From Nitrospinaceae bacterium (GTDB taxonomy: Bacteria > Nitrospinota > Nitrospinia > Nitrospinales > Nitrospinaceae): a stretch of 43,871 bases of DNA. This document shows, piece after piece, positions 1 to 8,013 of the stretch. The DNA lies in NCBI GenBank assembly GCA_029261535.1, contig JAJDBF010000027.1, positions 1 to 43,871 on the forward strand. Reading direction: 5' to 3'. The position numbers and the translations under genes are program-made. Each line of letters begins with the position of its first letter. Position 1 is the stretch's first letter. The notes beneath the pieces were generated by a model that was given only the letters and a program-made list of their open reading frames with translations, searched no databases and was not told the DNA's origin.

Positions 1-100
1 CGATTAAAATCACCTTGCCCAGGTTACTCTCGACACTACCGGGATTGCCCTGCACCCATTCCTTGACATCAAGGGGCGGTGCTGGACTATTAATTAACAC
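1..100 (-). CDS. Thioredoxin/TlpA-like protein, N-terminal fragment (runs off the left edge)
   Basis: A frame on the minus strand is open from a GTG at 100 to the window edge. It reads a short leader, then APPLDVKEWVQGN, then SNLGKVILI. The pattern of a substrate-like segment followed by 'L-G-K-V-I-L-I' is typical of the first strands of TlpA/redoxin-type thiol-disulfide proteins, where a WCxxC motif would follow; that motif lies outside the window. An AGGAGGA ribosome-binding site sits at 112-118, inside the end of the upstream lipoprotein gene. The GTG overlaps that gene's stop codon, so the two are probably translationally coupled. Only about 33 residues are visible, so the family call is tentative. 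Confidence 0.45.
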   Translation of the reverse strand, partial: MLINSPAPPLDVKEWVQGNPGSVESNLGKVILI

Positions 101-968
101 CAACGGGTGGGTCCTCCTGAATTCTGATATCAAGTCGTTTCATTAAGTGATGAATGCGTGGCGGCGGGTTCCGCTCCATTGCCTTTTGCAGAATATGAAG
201 AGCGCGGCTCCTGTTGGCATTGCGATAATGAGTCAGTGCCAGCAAAAGGCTGGCCTCCTGCCACTTATCACCCTTGGGTACCTGTTTGACCAGAGTCTCC
301 AGTGACGTTGAAGCCCGTTTCCAATTTCGAAGTTTATAAAAAGACGCTCCGAGACCAAACAGGATGTTGTCGCGCAAATGTGCCGGGTAACGAGTTTTAA
401 GGACCCGCAGAAACTGCGCCACGGCCCCTTTATAATTTTTACTCCGGAACATAGTAAACGCCGTGCGATATTGACCTGATCGAAAGTTTTTTGATTCCCT
501 GGCCCGGATAATTTCCTGCAATTCACTTTCCAGCTTGCTGACAGAACCTTTCAAGCTGGCTAATTTTTCTCTGGAAGCATTATTCGTTTTTTCCAGTTCA
601 GCAATCTGCGCCATCATAGCGCGATCGAGCTCGGCAAGCTTTTGATCCCAAGTCGCCTTGCCTCCATCAAGGTTTCTGGTGGCCAATTCCAAATCACTGA
701 ACCCCAAAACCAGTGCTTCAATTTCTGAAGTCAAGGAATCAAGCTCTCTCTGACGAAGCCTGCGTGCCCCCAGTTCCTGTTCTGATGGCGGTTGCCATTG
801 ATACATTTCTGCAGGATCGATGCTTTCCGGTACTATAAATGCTTCTTCCGTACTATTATCGTCATAGCCTTCTCCAGCAAAATCATCTTGCCAGGCCTTG
901 ACACACCCTGAAAGGCATATTACTAGAATGATAGAGGTAAGAGCCCAACGGGGCTTTTTAGGTTGCAT
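90..968 (-). CDS. Outer-membrane-type lipoprotein with coiled coil and TPR-like repeats
   Basis: About 292 residues. An N-terminal signal sequence ends in the lipobox LSGC (Cys22), so this is expected to be a lipoprotein. A charged helical coiled coil covers roughly residues 65-160. The C-terminal 120 residues hold TPR-like helical pairs (for example AFTMFRSKNYKGAVAQF, then NILFGLGASFYKLRNWKRA). This architecture recalls CpoB/YbgF and other TPR lipoproteins that act as envelope scaffolds, but no specific partner is visible. I chose the ATG at 968; a TTG at 986 is an in-frame alternative that would put six residues ahead of the signal peptide. The next gene on this strand is a thioredoxin-like protein that overlaps its stop codon. 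The exact function is unknown. Confidence 0.7.
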   Translation of the reverse strand: MQPKKPRWALTSIILVICLSGCVKAWQDDFAGEGYDDNSTEEAFIVPESIDPAEMYQWQPPSEQELGARRLRQRELDSLTSEIEALVLGFSDLELATRNLDGGKATWDQKLAELDRAMMAQIAELEKTNNASREKLASLKGSVSKLESELQEIIRARESKNFRSGQYRTAFTMFRSKNYKGAVAQFLRVLKTRYPAHLRDNILFGLGASFYKLRNWKRASTSLETLVKQVPKGDKWQEASLLLALTHYRNANRSRALHILQKAMERNPPPRIHHLMKRLDIRIQEDPPVGVN

Positions 969-1132
969 AAGGAGTTCCCAAGTCAATTCGCGTTCCAGTT
1001 TAATCCATATAAAGTTTTTTTTTCAAATTTTTATGGGGAACAGTCTTGCCGGTCATTCTAAAATCGCGATCTCATCTTGCACGAGCTGACATTGTTTGAA
1101 CACAATCTTTTAAATATTCGAGGTCCCGTTCA

Positions 1133-1990
1133 ATGACCGATTTCTACAAAACTTTGGATATTCCAAAATCCACATCAGATGATGAGATCAAAAAAGCTTA
1201 TCGGAAGAAAGCCAAGGAATTCCACCCCGACCGCAATAAAAATAATCCTCAGGCAGAGGAAAAGTTTAAAAAAGTCAGCGAGGCCTACGCCGTCCTCAGT
1301 GATAAGGAAAAGCGTAAACAATACGACCAGTTTGGTGAAGACGGGTTTCGCAAACGCTATTCCCAGGAAGATATTTTCCGCGGATTTGATATTAACGATA
1401 TCATGCGCGGCTTCGGTATGGAGGACATCTTTGGTGGACATGGGGGGATGTTTGGAGGACATCCGCGAGGCCCGGTCAAGGGCCAGGATGTGCAAAGTCA
1501 CCTGGGAATTTCTTTTGAAGATGCTGTTCTCGGAGCTGAAAAAAAACTTTCAATGAGACTACCAGGAGGCATTGAAGACATTCAGGTCAAAATTCCAGCG
1601 GGGATCAAAACGGGCAGTAACCTGCGCCTTGCTGGTAAAGGTCAGCCCAGTCCAAACGGCGGCCCTTCCGGAGATATGTACCTCAGAATTAAAACAGGCT
1701 CTCACCCTTTGTACAAGCGTGATGGGAAAAATATTTTAATCGACCGGGAAATCAAACTGAGTGAGGCTATGCTGGGGACCAGTCTCGATGTACCCACATT
1801 GTTCGGAGTCAAAAGTTTGAAAATCCCGGCTGGCACACAAAGCCATTCCAAGCTCCGCATGAAGGGTCTCGGAGTTCCCAGTGTACTCAGCCCTGGAGAT
1901 CAGATCGTGACTCTCAAAGTGGTCTACCCGAAAGACCTGAATGAAGAGCAAAAAAAACTAGCGGAAAACCTTAAGGAAATCGGCTTATAG
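1133..1990 (+). CDS. cbpA: DnaJ-class co-chaperone without zinc finger (CbpA-like, type II Hsp40)
   Basis: 285 residues. The N-terminal J domain (about 1-68) carries the HPD motif in EFHPDRN, which stimulates the ATPase of DnaK. A Gly/Phe-rich linker follows (about 85-115, FGGHGGMFGGH). The C-terminal region (about 120-280) matches the two beta-sandwich substrate-binding domains of DnaJ, including IPAGIKTGSNLRLAGKG and a second IPAGTQSHSKLRMKG. The four CxxCxGxG zinc-finger repeats of classical DnaJ are absent, which places it with CbpA-type co-chaperones. It is followed 34 bases later by a ferredoxin gene on the same strand. CbpA-type proteins usually supplement DnaJ under stress or starvation; that role here is an inference. 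Confidence 0.85.
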   Translation: MTDFYKTLDIPKSTSDDEIKKAYRKKAKEFHPDRNKNNPQAEEKFKKVSEAYAVLSDKEKRKQYDQFGEDGFRKRYSQEDIFRGFDINDIMRGFGMEDIFGGHGGMFGGHPRGPVKGQDVQSHLGISFEDAVLGAEKKLSMRLPGGIEDIQVKIPAGIKTGSNLRLAGKGQPSPNGGPSGDMYLRIKTGSHPLYKRDGKNILIDREIKLSEAMLGTSLDVPTLFGVKSLKIPAGTQSHSKLRMKGLGVPSVLSPGDQIVTLKVVYPKDLNEEQKKLAENLKEIGL

Positions 1991-2024
1991 CAATGAATTA
2001 TAAAGCTTTAAAGACAGGGGAATT

Positions 2025-2321
2025 ATGGCAAAAATAACCTTTGTGCCGGATAATGCCACCCACGAATGCGAAGATGGCATGCCGTTGATCGACTTCTGTG
2101 AAGACATTGAAGTCTCGCTCAAATTTGGATGCACCGAAGGCACTTGTGGCGTTTGCGAATTGACCGTCGTGGAGGGCCGTAAAAACTTATCTTCCATAAC
2201 CGAAGAGGAACGTGAGTACCTTTATGAGGAGGATCTTAAAGGCGGTATGCGCCTCGGTTGCCAGATCAAGATCAAGCGTGGTCATTCAAGCATCACCTGG
2301 AAAGGCACCCGCGCAAAATAA
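2025..2321 (+). CDS. [2Fe-2S] ferredoxin, plant/adrenodoxin-fold type
   Basis: 98 residues. The cluster-binding pattern is visible as GCTEGTCGVC (Cys36, Cys41, Cys44) plus Cys79 in RLGCQ, i.e. CX4CX2C...C of plant-type [2Fe-2S] ferredoxins. Two more cysteines (Cys15, Cys25) lie outside the expected ligand set. It would carry single electrons in the cytoplasm; its redox partner cannot be deduced. It follows the CbpA-like gene in the same direction and is convergent with the cobalamin adenosyltransferase gene, whose stop codon is only two bases away, leaving no room for a separate terminator. Confidence 0.88.
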   Translation: MAKITFVPDNATHECEDGMPLIDFCEDIEVSLKFGCTEGTCGVCELTVVEGRKNLSSITEEEREYLYEEDLKGGMRLGCQIKIKRGHSSITWKGTRAK

Positions 2322-2323
2322 TC

Positions 2324-2935
2324 CTACTTCCACTGCCAGTCATCCGGTGCTTCGCTTTCCGGTACCCAGAGCAATTCCTTTTCTTCCATCCAAAGGGCCG
2401 TCCACCGACAAAACACAAACAGGGCATCCGACAGCCTGTTAACGAAAGGCACCGGCCATTCCCCCAGATCATGCTCTTTAGAAAGCGTGATGATTCGGCG
2501 TTCCGCCCGTCTGCATACCGTTCTGGCCTGATGCAGGTGCGAGGCCACGATCCCTCCTCCCGGCAACACAAAACTCGGCAAGGGCTGTAGCTCCTCATTC
2601 ATGGCATCGATCACCGCTTCCAGCCAGGTGAGATAGCTTTCCTTGACCGCAAGTTTTTTCTTCTTTTTTGAAAACTCAGGGTCGGTGGCCAATTGACTGC
2701 CCAGGTCGAACAACCAGTTTTGCAGGGTGCCAAGAATCTGTTCAAACTTATCGCGTTGACTGGACTTTGGCTCTTGCAGATTAAAATGGCGCACCAGGCC
2801 GAGGATGCTGTTAAGTTCGTCTATGGTACCGTATGCCTCAACTCGAATGTGGTCCTTGCCAATCCTGCCGCCTCCGGCAAGCGAAGTTTCTCCCTTGTCA
2901 CCACCTTTTGTATAGACCTTGCTGATTCTGACCAA
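2324..2935 (-). CDS. pduO: Corrinoid adenosyltransferase, PduO type
   Basis: 203 residues, the usual length for PduO/MMAB-type ATP:cob(I)alamin adenosyltransferases, which make adenosylcobalamin from reduced cobalamin and ATP. The N-terminal ATP-binding signature is present as YTKGGDKGETSL (8-19), followed by KDHIRVEAYGTIDELNS (27-43). The helical-bundle motif FVLPGG with QARTVCRRAERR and the C-terminal NRLSDALFVFCRW are also family hallmarks. A basic low-complexity stretch (KKKKKLAVKES) occurs in the middle. The gene diverges from the pyr operon; the shared region 2936-3180 holds the pyr promoter and attenuator. Confidence 0.9.
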   Translation of the reverse strand: MVRISKVYTKGGDKGETSLAGGGRIGKDHIRVEAYGTIDELNSILGLVRHFNLQEPKSSQRDKFEQILGTLQNWLFDLGSQLATDPEFSKKKKKLAVKESYLTWLEAVIDAMNEELQPLPSFVLPGGGIVASHLHQARTVCRRAERRIITLSKEHDLGEWPVPFVNRLSDALFVFCRWTALWMEEKELLWVPESEAPDDWQWK

Positions 2936-2994
2936 AATATCACCTCGTATAATTAGCCCCGGACGCTATTTGGCAGGGGTTGGGTGGAAAATTC

Positions 2995-3022
2995 TTGACT
3001 TGCTCCGGGCCTCTGATAATAT
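2995..3022 (+). promoter_or_regulatory. Candidate sigma70-type promoter of the pyr operon
   Basis: TTGACT at 2995-3000 and an AT-rich -10 candidate (GATAAT 3015-3020, or TAATAT 3017-3022) are separated by 14-16 bases. The spacing is slightly short, so the exact -10 is uncertain. A start site near 3028-3032 would place the PyrR-binding hairpin at the very 5' end of the transcript, as expected for attenuated pyr leaders. Confidence 0.5.
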
Positions 3023-3037
3023 CAGCCCAGCCTTAAA

Positions 3038-3070
3038 CTCTTTAAGATAATCCTGTGAGATTGTCAAGAG
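3038..3070 (+). promoter_or_regulatory. PyrR-binding anti-antiterminator hairpin in the pyr leader
   Basis: The core AATCCTGTGAGATT (3049-3062) fits the PyrR RNA consensus ARUCCNGNGAGGYU with one change. That change is compensatory: the U-G pair of the consensus becomes U-A, so AATC pairs with GATT around the hexaloop CTGTGA. A lower stem CTCTT (3038-3042) pairs with AAGAG (3066-3070), leaving an asymmetric internal loop with a larger purine-containing 5' side, as in known PyrR sites. Bases 3047-3056 can alternatively pair with 3116-3125 to form an antiterminator. When UMP-bound PyrR holds this hairpin, that pairing is blocked and the downstream terminator should form. Confidence 0.8.
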
Positions 3071-3108
3071 ACCCTTAAAATGATGAAGCTCAAACTGAAC
3101 AGTCGACC

Positions 3109-3146
3109 TCCTCTAACGGGATTATGCCCGGATGGGGATTTTTTTT
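3109..3146 (+). terminator. Intrinsic terminator of the pyr attenuator
   Basis: The inner stem CGGG (3117-3120)/CCCG (3127-3130) closes a six-base loop. An outer stem TCCTC (3109-3113) pairs with GGGGA (3134-3138) across a small internal loop. A run of eight T follows at 3139-3146. The 5' side of the inner stem lies within the segment 3116-3125 that can instead pair with 3047-3056 in the PyrR-binding hairpin. Terminator and antiterminator are therefore mutually exclusive. It lies 34 bases before the pyrR start codon. Confidence 0.75.
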
Positions 3147-3177
3147 GCCTTGAGGCCCCCAACACCGTGAAGGCTGA

Positions 3178-3747
<570 letters not shown>

Positions 3748-3750
3748 AGA

Positions 3751-4686
3751 ATGCCCTTCCCGCACAAAGACCTGCTTGGAATCGGCCAACTGTCAAAGGA
3801 CGATATCCTCACCATTCTGGACGCAACGGAATCGTTCAAGGAAATTTCCACTCGCCCGATCAAGAAAGTCCCTACTCTTAGAGGCAGAACCATCGTCAAT
3901 TTATTTTTCGAGCCCAGCACACGCACGCGAACCTCTTTCGAGATCGCCGGTAAACGGCTGAGCGCGGATGTGATCAACGTCACCGGTTCCACCAGCAGTG
4001 TCACCAAGGGAGAAAGCCTGCTGGACACCGCCTATAATCTGGAGGCGATGAACCCGGACATTCTGGTGGTCCGCCATTCCGCTTCCGGTGTGCCTCACAT
4101 GCTGGCGCAAAAAATTAACTGCTCGGTGATCAACGCTGGTGATGGGGCGCATGAGCACCCGACTCAAGCCCTGCTCGATCTGGCGACCATCCGGGAGCAT
4201 AAAGAAAACTTTGATGGACTCAAAGTTGCCATCGTTGGCGATATCACTCACAGTCGGGTGGCGCGTTCCAACATCCTCGCGATGAAAACCCTCGGCATGA
4301 CAGTAACCGTCGTGGGACCTCCCACTCTCATTCCGGTCGGGATGGAATCGCTCGGAGTCCGGGTTTCGCACAATCTTGAGGAGGCGATAGCAGATGCGGA
4401 TGTCATCATGATGCTACGCATTCAAGAGGAACGCCACAACCAGACATCGTTCCCAAGTCTGCGGGAATACTCCATCCTGTTTGGATTGACAGCAGAGAAA
4501 TTGAAGAAGGCGAAGGAGGATGTTATCATCCTCCACCCTGGCCCGGTAAATCGCGGCGTGGAAATCTCTCCTGACGTCATCGAAAGTGGGCATTGCCTCA
4601 TACTCAATCAGGTCAACAACGGAGTGGCTGTGCGAATGACCCTTATGTATCTTCTGCTCGGAGGTGCTGATGAAAATCCTAATTAA
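3751..4686 (+). CDS. pyrB: Aspartate carbamoyltransferase catalytic subunit
   Basis: 311 residues. It forms N-carbamoyl-aspartate from carbamoyl phosphate and aspartate, the first committed pyrimidine step. The carbamoyl-phosphate motif STRTRTS is at 56-62, the active-site loop SSVTKGES at 82-89, HPTQAL at 136-141, and the aspartate-site region HPGPVNRG at 262-269. No pyrI regulatory-subunit gene is visible in the window. Its carbamoyl phosphate supply is encoded downstream by carA and carB. The last 16 bases of the gene (4671-4686) are repeated at 4732-4747, at the start of pyrC, suggesting a local duplication at the junction. Confidence 0.96.
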   Translation: MPFPHKDLLGIGQLSKDDILTILDATESFKEISTRPIKKVPTLRGRTIVNLFFEPSTRTRTSFEIAGKRLSADVINVTGSTSSVTKGESLLDTAYNLEAMNPDILVVRHSASGVPHMLAQKINCSVINAGDGAHEHPTQALLDLATIREHKENFDGLKVAIVGDITHSRVARSNILAMKTLGMTVTVVGPPTLIPVGMESLGVRVSHNLEEAIADADVIMMLRIQEERHNQTSFPSLREYSILFGLTAEKLKKAKEDVIILHPGPVNRGVEISPDVIESGHCLILNQVNNGVAVRMTLMYLLLGGADENPN

Positions 4687-4730
4687 TGTTGCACGAATTC
4701 CAAGTAGACCCCCGTTTGCAGGAGGCCCCG

Positions 4731-6020
4731 TTGAAAATCCTAATTAAAGGAGGTCGCTTGATCGATCCTGCCAATGGGGTTGATGGTCCACACGACCTTT
4801 TAGTCGACAAGGGAAAAATCAAACAGGTTTCCAGACCGGGCCAAATTGCAGAGCCCCAGTTAGAAGGCGCAAAAATAATCGATGCGACGGGGCTGATCGT
4901 CTCGCCCGGATTCCTCGACATGCACGTCCATTTTCGCGAACCCGGTCATGAGTACAAAGAGACTATAGCAACCGGTTGCCTGTCCGCAGTGGCGGGTGGG
5001 TTCACTGGTGTGGCTGTCATGCCAAACACCAATCCCGTGAACGACAATCGGTCCGTCACAGAATTGATACTGGCTCAGTCGAAGGCCAATGGCGGGACCC
5101 ATGTCTATCCCATCCCGGCCATCTCCCGTGGTCTGAAAGGTGAACAGTTGACCGACATGGCGGAGCTTGCGGAAGCCGGAGCTATCGGTTTCTCCGACGA
5201 TGGTCGCCCGGTCACGAGCAATGAACTCATGCGACGCGCGCTCGAGTACAGTCGTATGTTCGACCTGCCTGTCATCCAGCACAGTGAAGTATTAGACCTG
5301 ACCGCTGGCGGTTGCATGAATGAAGGCCCGATATCGACGGAGCTTGGCCTCAAGGGAATGCCGACGGAAGCGGAAGACATCATGGTGTATCGCGACATCG
5401 CCCTGCTACCAAAAACAGGAGGTCGATTGCACGTGGCGCATATCAGCAGTGCGGGAGCGGTCGATCTGGTGCGCCAGGCCAAGGCCAAAGGACTTTCAGT
5501 CACCTGCGAAGTGGCACCGCATCATTTTATACTGACCGATGAATCGGTGCGCGGCTTTGATACGAATACAAAAATGAGTCCACCCCTTAGAGCGAACCGG
5601 GATGTTGAGGCTGTTAAGGAAGGGATGAAGGACGGCACCATCGATATTATTGCCACCGATCACGCGCCGCATGCCGAACTCGACAAGCAGGTTGAATATT
5701 CCTGCGCCGCGTTTGGGATTGTCGGCTTGGAAACCGCCCTGCCACTTTCAATGGAAATGGTAGCGGAGAAAATCATCACCTTACCATCAATGATCGACAT
5801 GCTGACAGCCCGTCCCGCTAAACTGTTTAAACTCGATAAAGGCAATCTGGCAGAAGGCAAAGACGCCGATATCACGATATTCGACCCCTCTGCGGAATAC
5901 AAAATCGACATCACCCGATTCAAATCGAAGAGCAAAAATTCCCCCTTCGATGGCAGGCAAGTGAAGGGTAAAATCCGCTACACAATAGTAAAAGGCAAAA
6001 TCCTCTTCTCGGAGAATTAA
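4731..6020 (+). CDS. pyrC: Dihydroorotase (class I)
   Basis: About 429 residues from the TTG at 4731. It cyclises carbamoyl-aspartate to dihydroorotate. The metal-binding motif DMHVHFREPG follows the first strands, and the late active-site motif ATDHAPH is present; both are typical of class I dihydroorotases. The ORF is open upstream to 4686. However, the TTG at 4731 has an AGGAGG ribosome-binding site five bases before it and gives the expected N-terminus LKILIKGGRLIDP; the upstream 15 residues have no family counterpart. The preceding 61 bases appear to come from a duplication of the pyrB/pyrC junction. The gene ends six bases before carA. Confidence 0.94.
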   Translation: MKILIKGGRLIDPANGVDGPHDLLVDKGKIKQVSRPGQIAEPQLEGAKIIDATGLIVSPGFLDMHVHFREPGHEYKETIATGCLSAVAGGFTGVAVMPNTNPVNDNRSVTELILAQSKANGGTHVYPIPAISRGLKGEQLTDMAELAEAGAIGFSDDGRPVTSNELMRRALEYSRMFDLPVIQHSEVLDLTAGGCMNEGPISTELGLKGMPTEAEDIMVYRDIALLPKTGGRLHVAHISSAGAVDLVRQAKAKGLSVTCEVAPHHFILTDESVRGFDTNTKMSPPLRANRDVEAVKEGMKDGTIDIIATDHAPHAELDKQVEYSCAAFGIVGLETALPLSMEMVAEKIITLPSMIDMLTARPAKLFKLDKGNLAEGKDADITIFDPSAEYKIDITRFKSKSKNSPFDGRQVKGKIRYTIVKGKILFSEN

Positions 6021-6026
6021 CGAACT

Positions 6027-7151
6027 ATGCAAGGTCTTTTGGTATTGGCCGACGGGCGCGTTTTCAAGGGCCGCCTGTTTGGCGCGAAAGAGGAAGCCGT
6101 GGGCGAGGTGGTGTTCAACACCAGCATGGCGGGATACCAGGAAATCATCACCGATCCTTCCTACGCCGGACAAATGGTGGTGATGACCTATCCCCTCATT
6201 GGCAACTACGGCATCAGCCCCGAAGACAACGAATCGGAAAAACCCTGGCTCACCGGATTCATCATCAAGGAGTTGAGTGGCATCTCCAGCAACTGGAGAT
6301 CGCGGGAATCGCTGGATGACTTTCTCCGTCGTCACAATGTTGTCGGTTTTCAAGGGTTGGACACGCGCGCCCTGACCCGCCATATTCGGGATAAGGGCGC
6401 ACAACAGGCGATCATTTCCCCACACATTGACCAGTTAGACGATCTTAAAAAACGCGCTCGCGAACTACCCTCCATGGAAGGACAAGATTTTGCCAAAGTG
6501 GTGACTTGCAGAAACCCTTATGAATGGACACAGGGGGAATGGCAATTAGGTCAGGGATATTCAAGCAACGCTCCCTTGCAAAAATGGAATGTAGTGGCCT
6601 ACGATTTTGGCATCAAGCACAATATTCTGCGCTGTCTGGTGAATGCAGGTTGCCGGGTTCAAGTTGTTCCTGCCAGTTTTTCTGCAGAAGATGTTTTGAA
6701 AATGAAACCGGATGGTGTGTTTCTTTCCAATGGACCGGGCGACCCTTCAGCGGTGACCTATGCCATCGACAATGTACGTGCATTGATCGGTCGAGTACCC
6801 ATTTTCGGAATTTGTCTCGGTCATCAGATTTTAAGCCTGGCCCTTGGAGCGACCACTTACAAACTGGTTTTCGGACATCATGGCGGCAATCAACCGGTCA
6901 TGGATAAAATCTCAAAGCAAGTGGAGATCACCTCGCAGAATCATGGCTTTGCCGTCTCACCAGAATCAGAAGGCGATTTTGAAACCTTCTCCATAAATTT
7001 AAACGACCAGACTGTTGAAGGACTGCGCCATAAGACCGAGCCTGTCTTCTCGGTGCAATATCATCCTGAAGCATCCCCTGGCCCTACGGATTCATCCCAT
7101 CTCTTCAGCCGCTTTGTCCAGATGATGGAGACCACTCATGGAGGGCACTGA
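6027..7151 (+). CDS. carA: Carbamoyl-phosphate synthase small (glutaminase) subunit
   Basis: 374 residues. The N-terminal small-subunit domain (about 1-130) includes the conserved [16 protein letters not shown] and SGISSNWRS segments. The C-terminal class I glutamine amidotransferase domain (about 187-370) has the nucleophile Cys263 in FGICLGHQ and the His346/Glu348 pair in YHPEASPGP. It hydrolyses glutamine and channels ammonia to CarB. A GGAG ribosome-binding site precedes the ATG. The gene overlaps the next one, of unknown function, by 14 bases. Its placement after pyrC ties carbamoyl phosphate synthesis to PyrR control; arginine synthesis would draw on the same pool. Confidence 0.96.
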   Translation: MQGLLVLADGRVFKGRLFGAKEEAVGEVVFNTSMAGYQEIITDPSYAGQMVVMTYPLIGNYGISPEDNESEKPWLTGFIIKELSGISSNWRSRESLDDFLRRHNVVGFQGLDTRALTRHIRDKGAQQAIISPHIDQLDDLKKRARELPSMEGQDFAKVVTCRNPYEWTQGEWQLGQGYSSNAPLQKWNVVAYDFGIKHNILRCLVNAGCRVQVVPASFSAEDVLKMKPDGVFLSNGPGDPSAVTYAIDNVRALIGRVPIFGICLGHQILSLALGATTYKLVFGHHGGNQPVMDKISKQVEITSQNHGFAVSPESEGDFETFSINLNDQTVEGLRHKTEPVFSVQYHPEASPGPTDSSHLFSRFVQMMETTHGGH

Positions 7152-8013
7152 TATCAGCTCTTGTGTGGAGGCCATCAGCCGGGAGTTGGATGAAAAACAA
7201 TTATTGACTGCCAAGGCGGATTATCAAAAATTGACGGGACCCATTTTCCAGGATGACAAATCCTATGAACACCGGATGGGATTGTTCCTGGAATGGTACA
7301 TTTTAAATTACTCCCTTCCGGGCACAGGCCAAATCCCATTGAAGGAATACCTGGATTCCAAACGATCACAACTGGATTCTCTAACCCTTTCTCATCTGGA
7401 ATCCATGCCCCAATCTCTGCATGGAATTTTCCAGGTCACCCAACTCAGTACCTCGCACATCAGGGTTTGTGAATTATTTGAGGACAAAGAGTTTCGCGTG
7501 AACCAGTCCCAGGGCAATCTGTTCTTCAATAAAAATGATTTATTTGAAGGCCATCTGTTCTCTTTAGAAAATAACAACGTATTCACCGGAAACTTCGTTT
7601 ATCATCCCTCGGCTGTCTACAAATTTATCAGGGCCCAGGTAAAAGCTATCAAAGCAGTAGAAAAGGAAATTGCGAATACATTCAAAATCCGTCAAAAAGA
7701 AGTGAAAGGTATTCAGAAAAAACTGGAGAACTCCAAACGGTTAATCGACAAAACAGCAGACAAAATCAAGAAAGCCAAAAAGCCTGAAAAACGTGAAAAA
7801 CTTGAGCAGGAATTTAAAGAGAACGAACGCGAGCAAAACCAGATCATCGCGGATCTGAAACAGGCAGAAGTAATGGTTGAGCAGTTCGCTTCCGGGGAAA
7901 TGGGAATTGAATTAAAGGCCCGCAGATTTAAATTGATGCAAGGCCTGTCCTGTATGAGTCTAAAGTGGGAACGCTCAAGACAAATCGACATTAAAGATAT
8001 ATACAAAAACTGA
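7138..8013 (+). CDS. Unknown protein encoded between carA and carB, with C-terminal coiled coil
   Basis: 291 residues, not recognised. It has no signal peptide or membrane segment, so it is probably cytoplasmic. Residues 1-160 look globular and include aromatic/hydrophobic patches such as [10 protein letters not shown]. Residues about 165-255 are strongly charged and Lys/Glu/Gln-rich, predicting a long coiled coil (for example [16 protein letters not shown]). It overlaps carA by 14 bases and its stop codon overlaps the carB ATG by one base. Its translation is therefore coupled on both sides and it shares the operon's regulation. That position hints at a role linked to carbamoyl phosphate or CarAB, but the sequence itself gives no enzymatic motif. 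Confidence 0.8.
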   Translation: MEGTDISSCVEAISRELDEKQLLTAKADYQKLTGPIFQDDKSYEHRMGLFLEWYILNYSLPGTGQIPLKEYLDSKRSQLDSLTLSHLESMPQSLHGIFQVTQLSTSHIRVCELFEDKEFRVNQSQGNLFFNKNDLFEGHLFSLENNNVFTGNFVYHPSAVYKFIRAQVKAIKAVEKEIANTFKIRQKEVKGIQKKLENSKRLIDKTADKIKKAKKPEKREKLEQEFKENEREQNQIIADLKQAEVMVEQFASGEMGIELKARRFKLMQGLSCMSLKWERSRQIDIKDIYKN

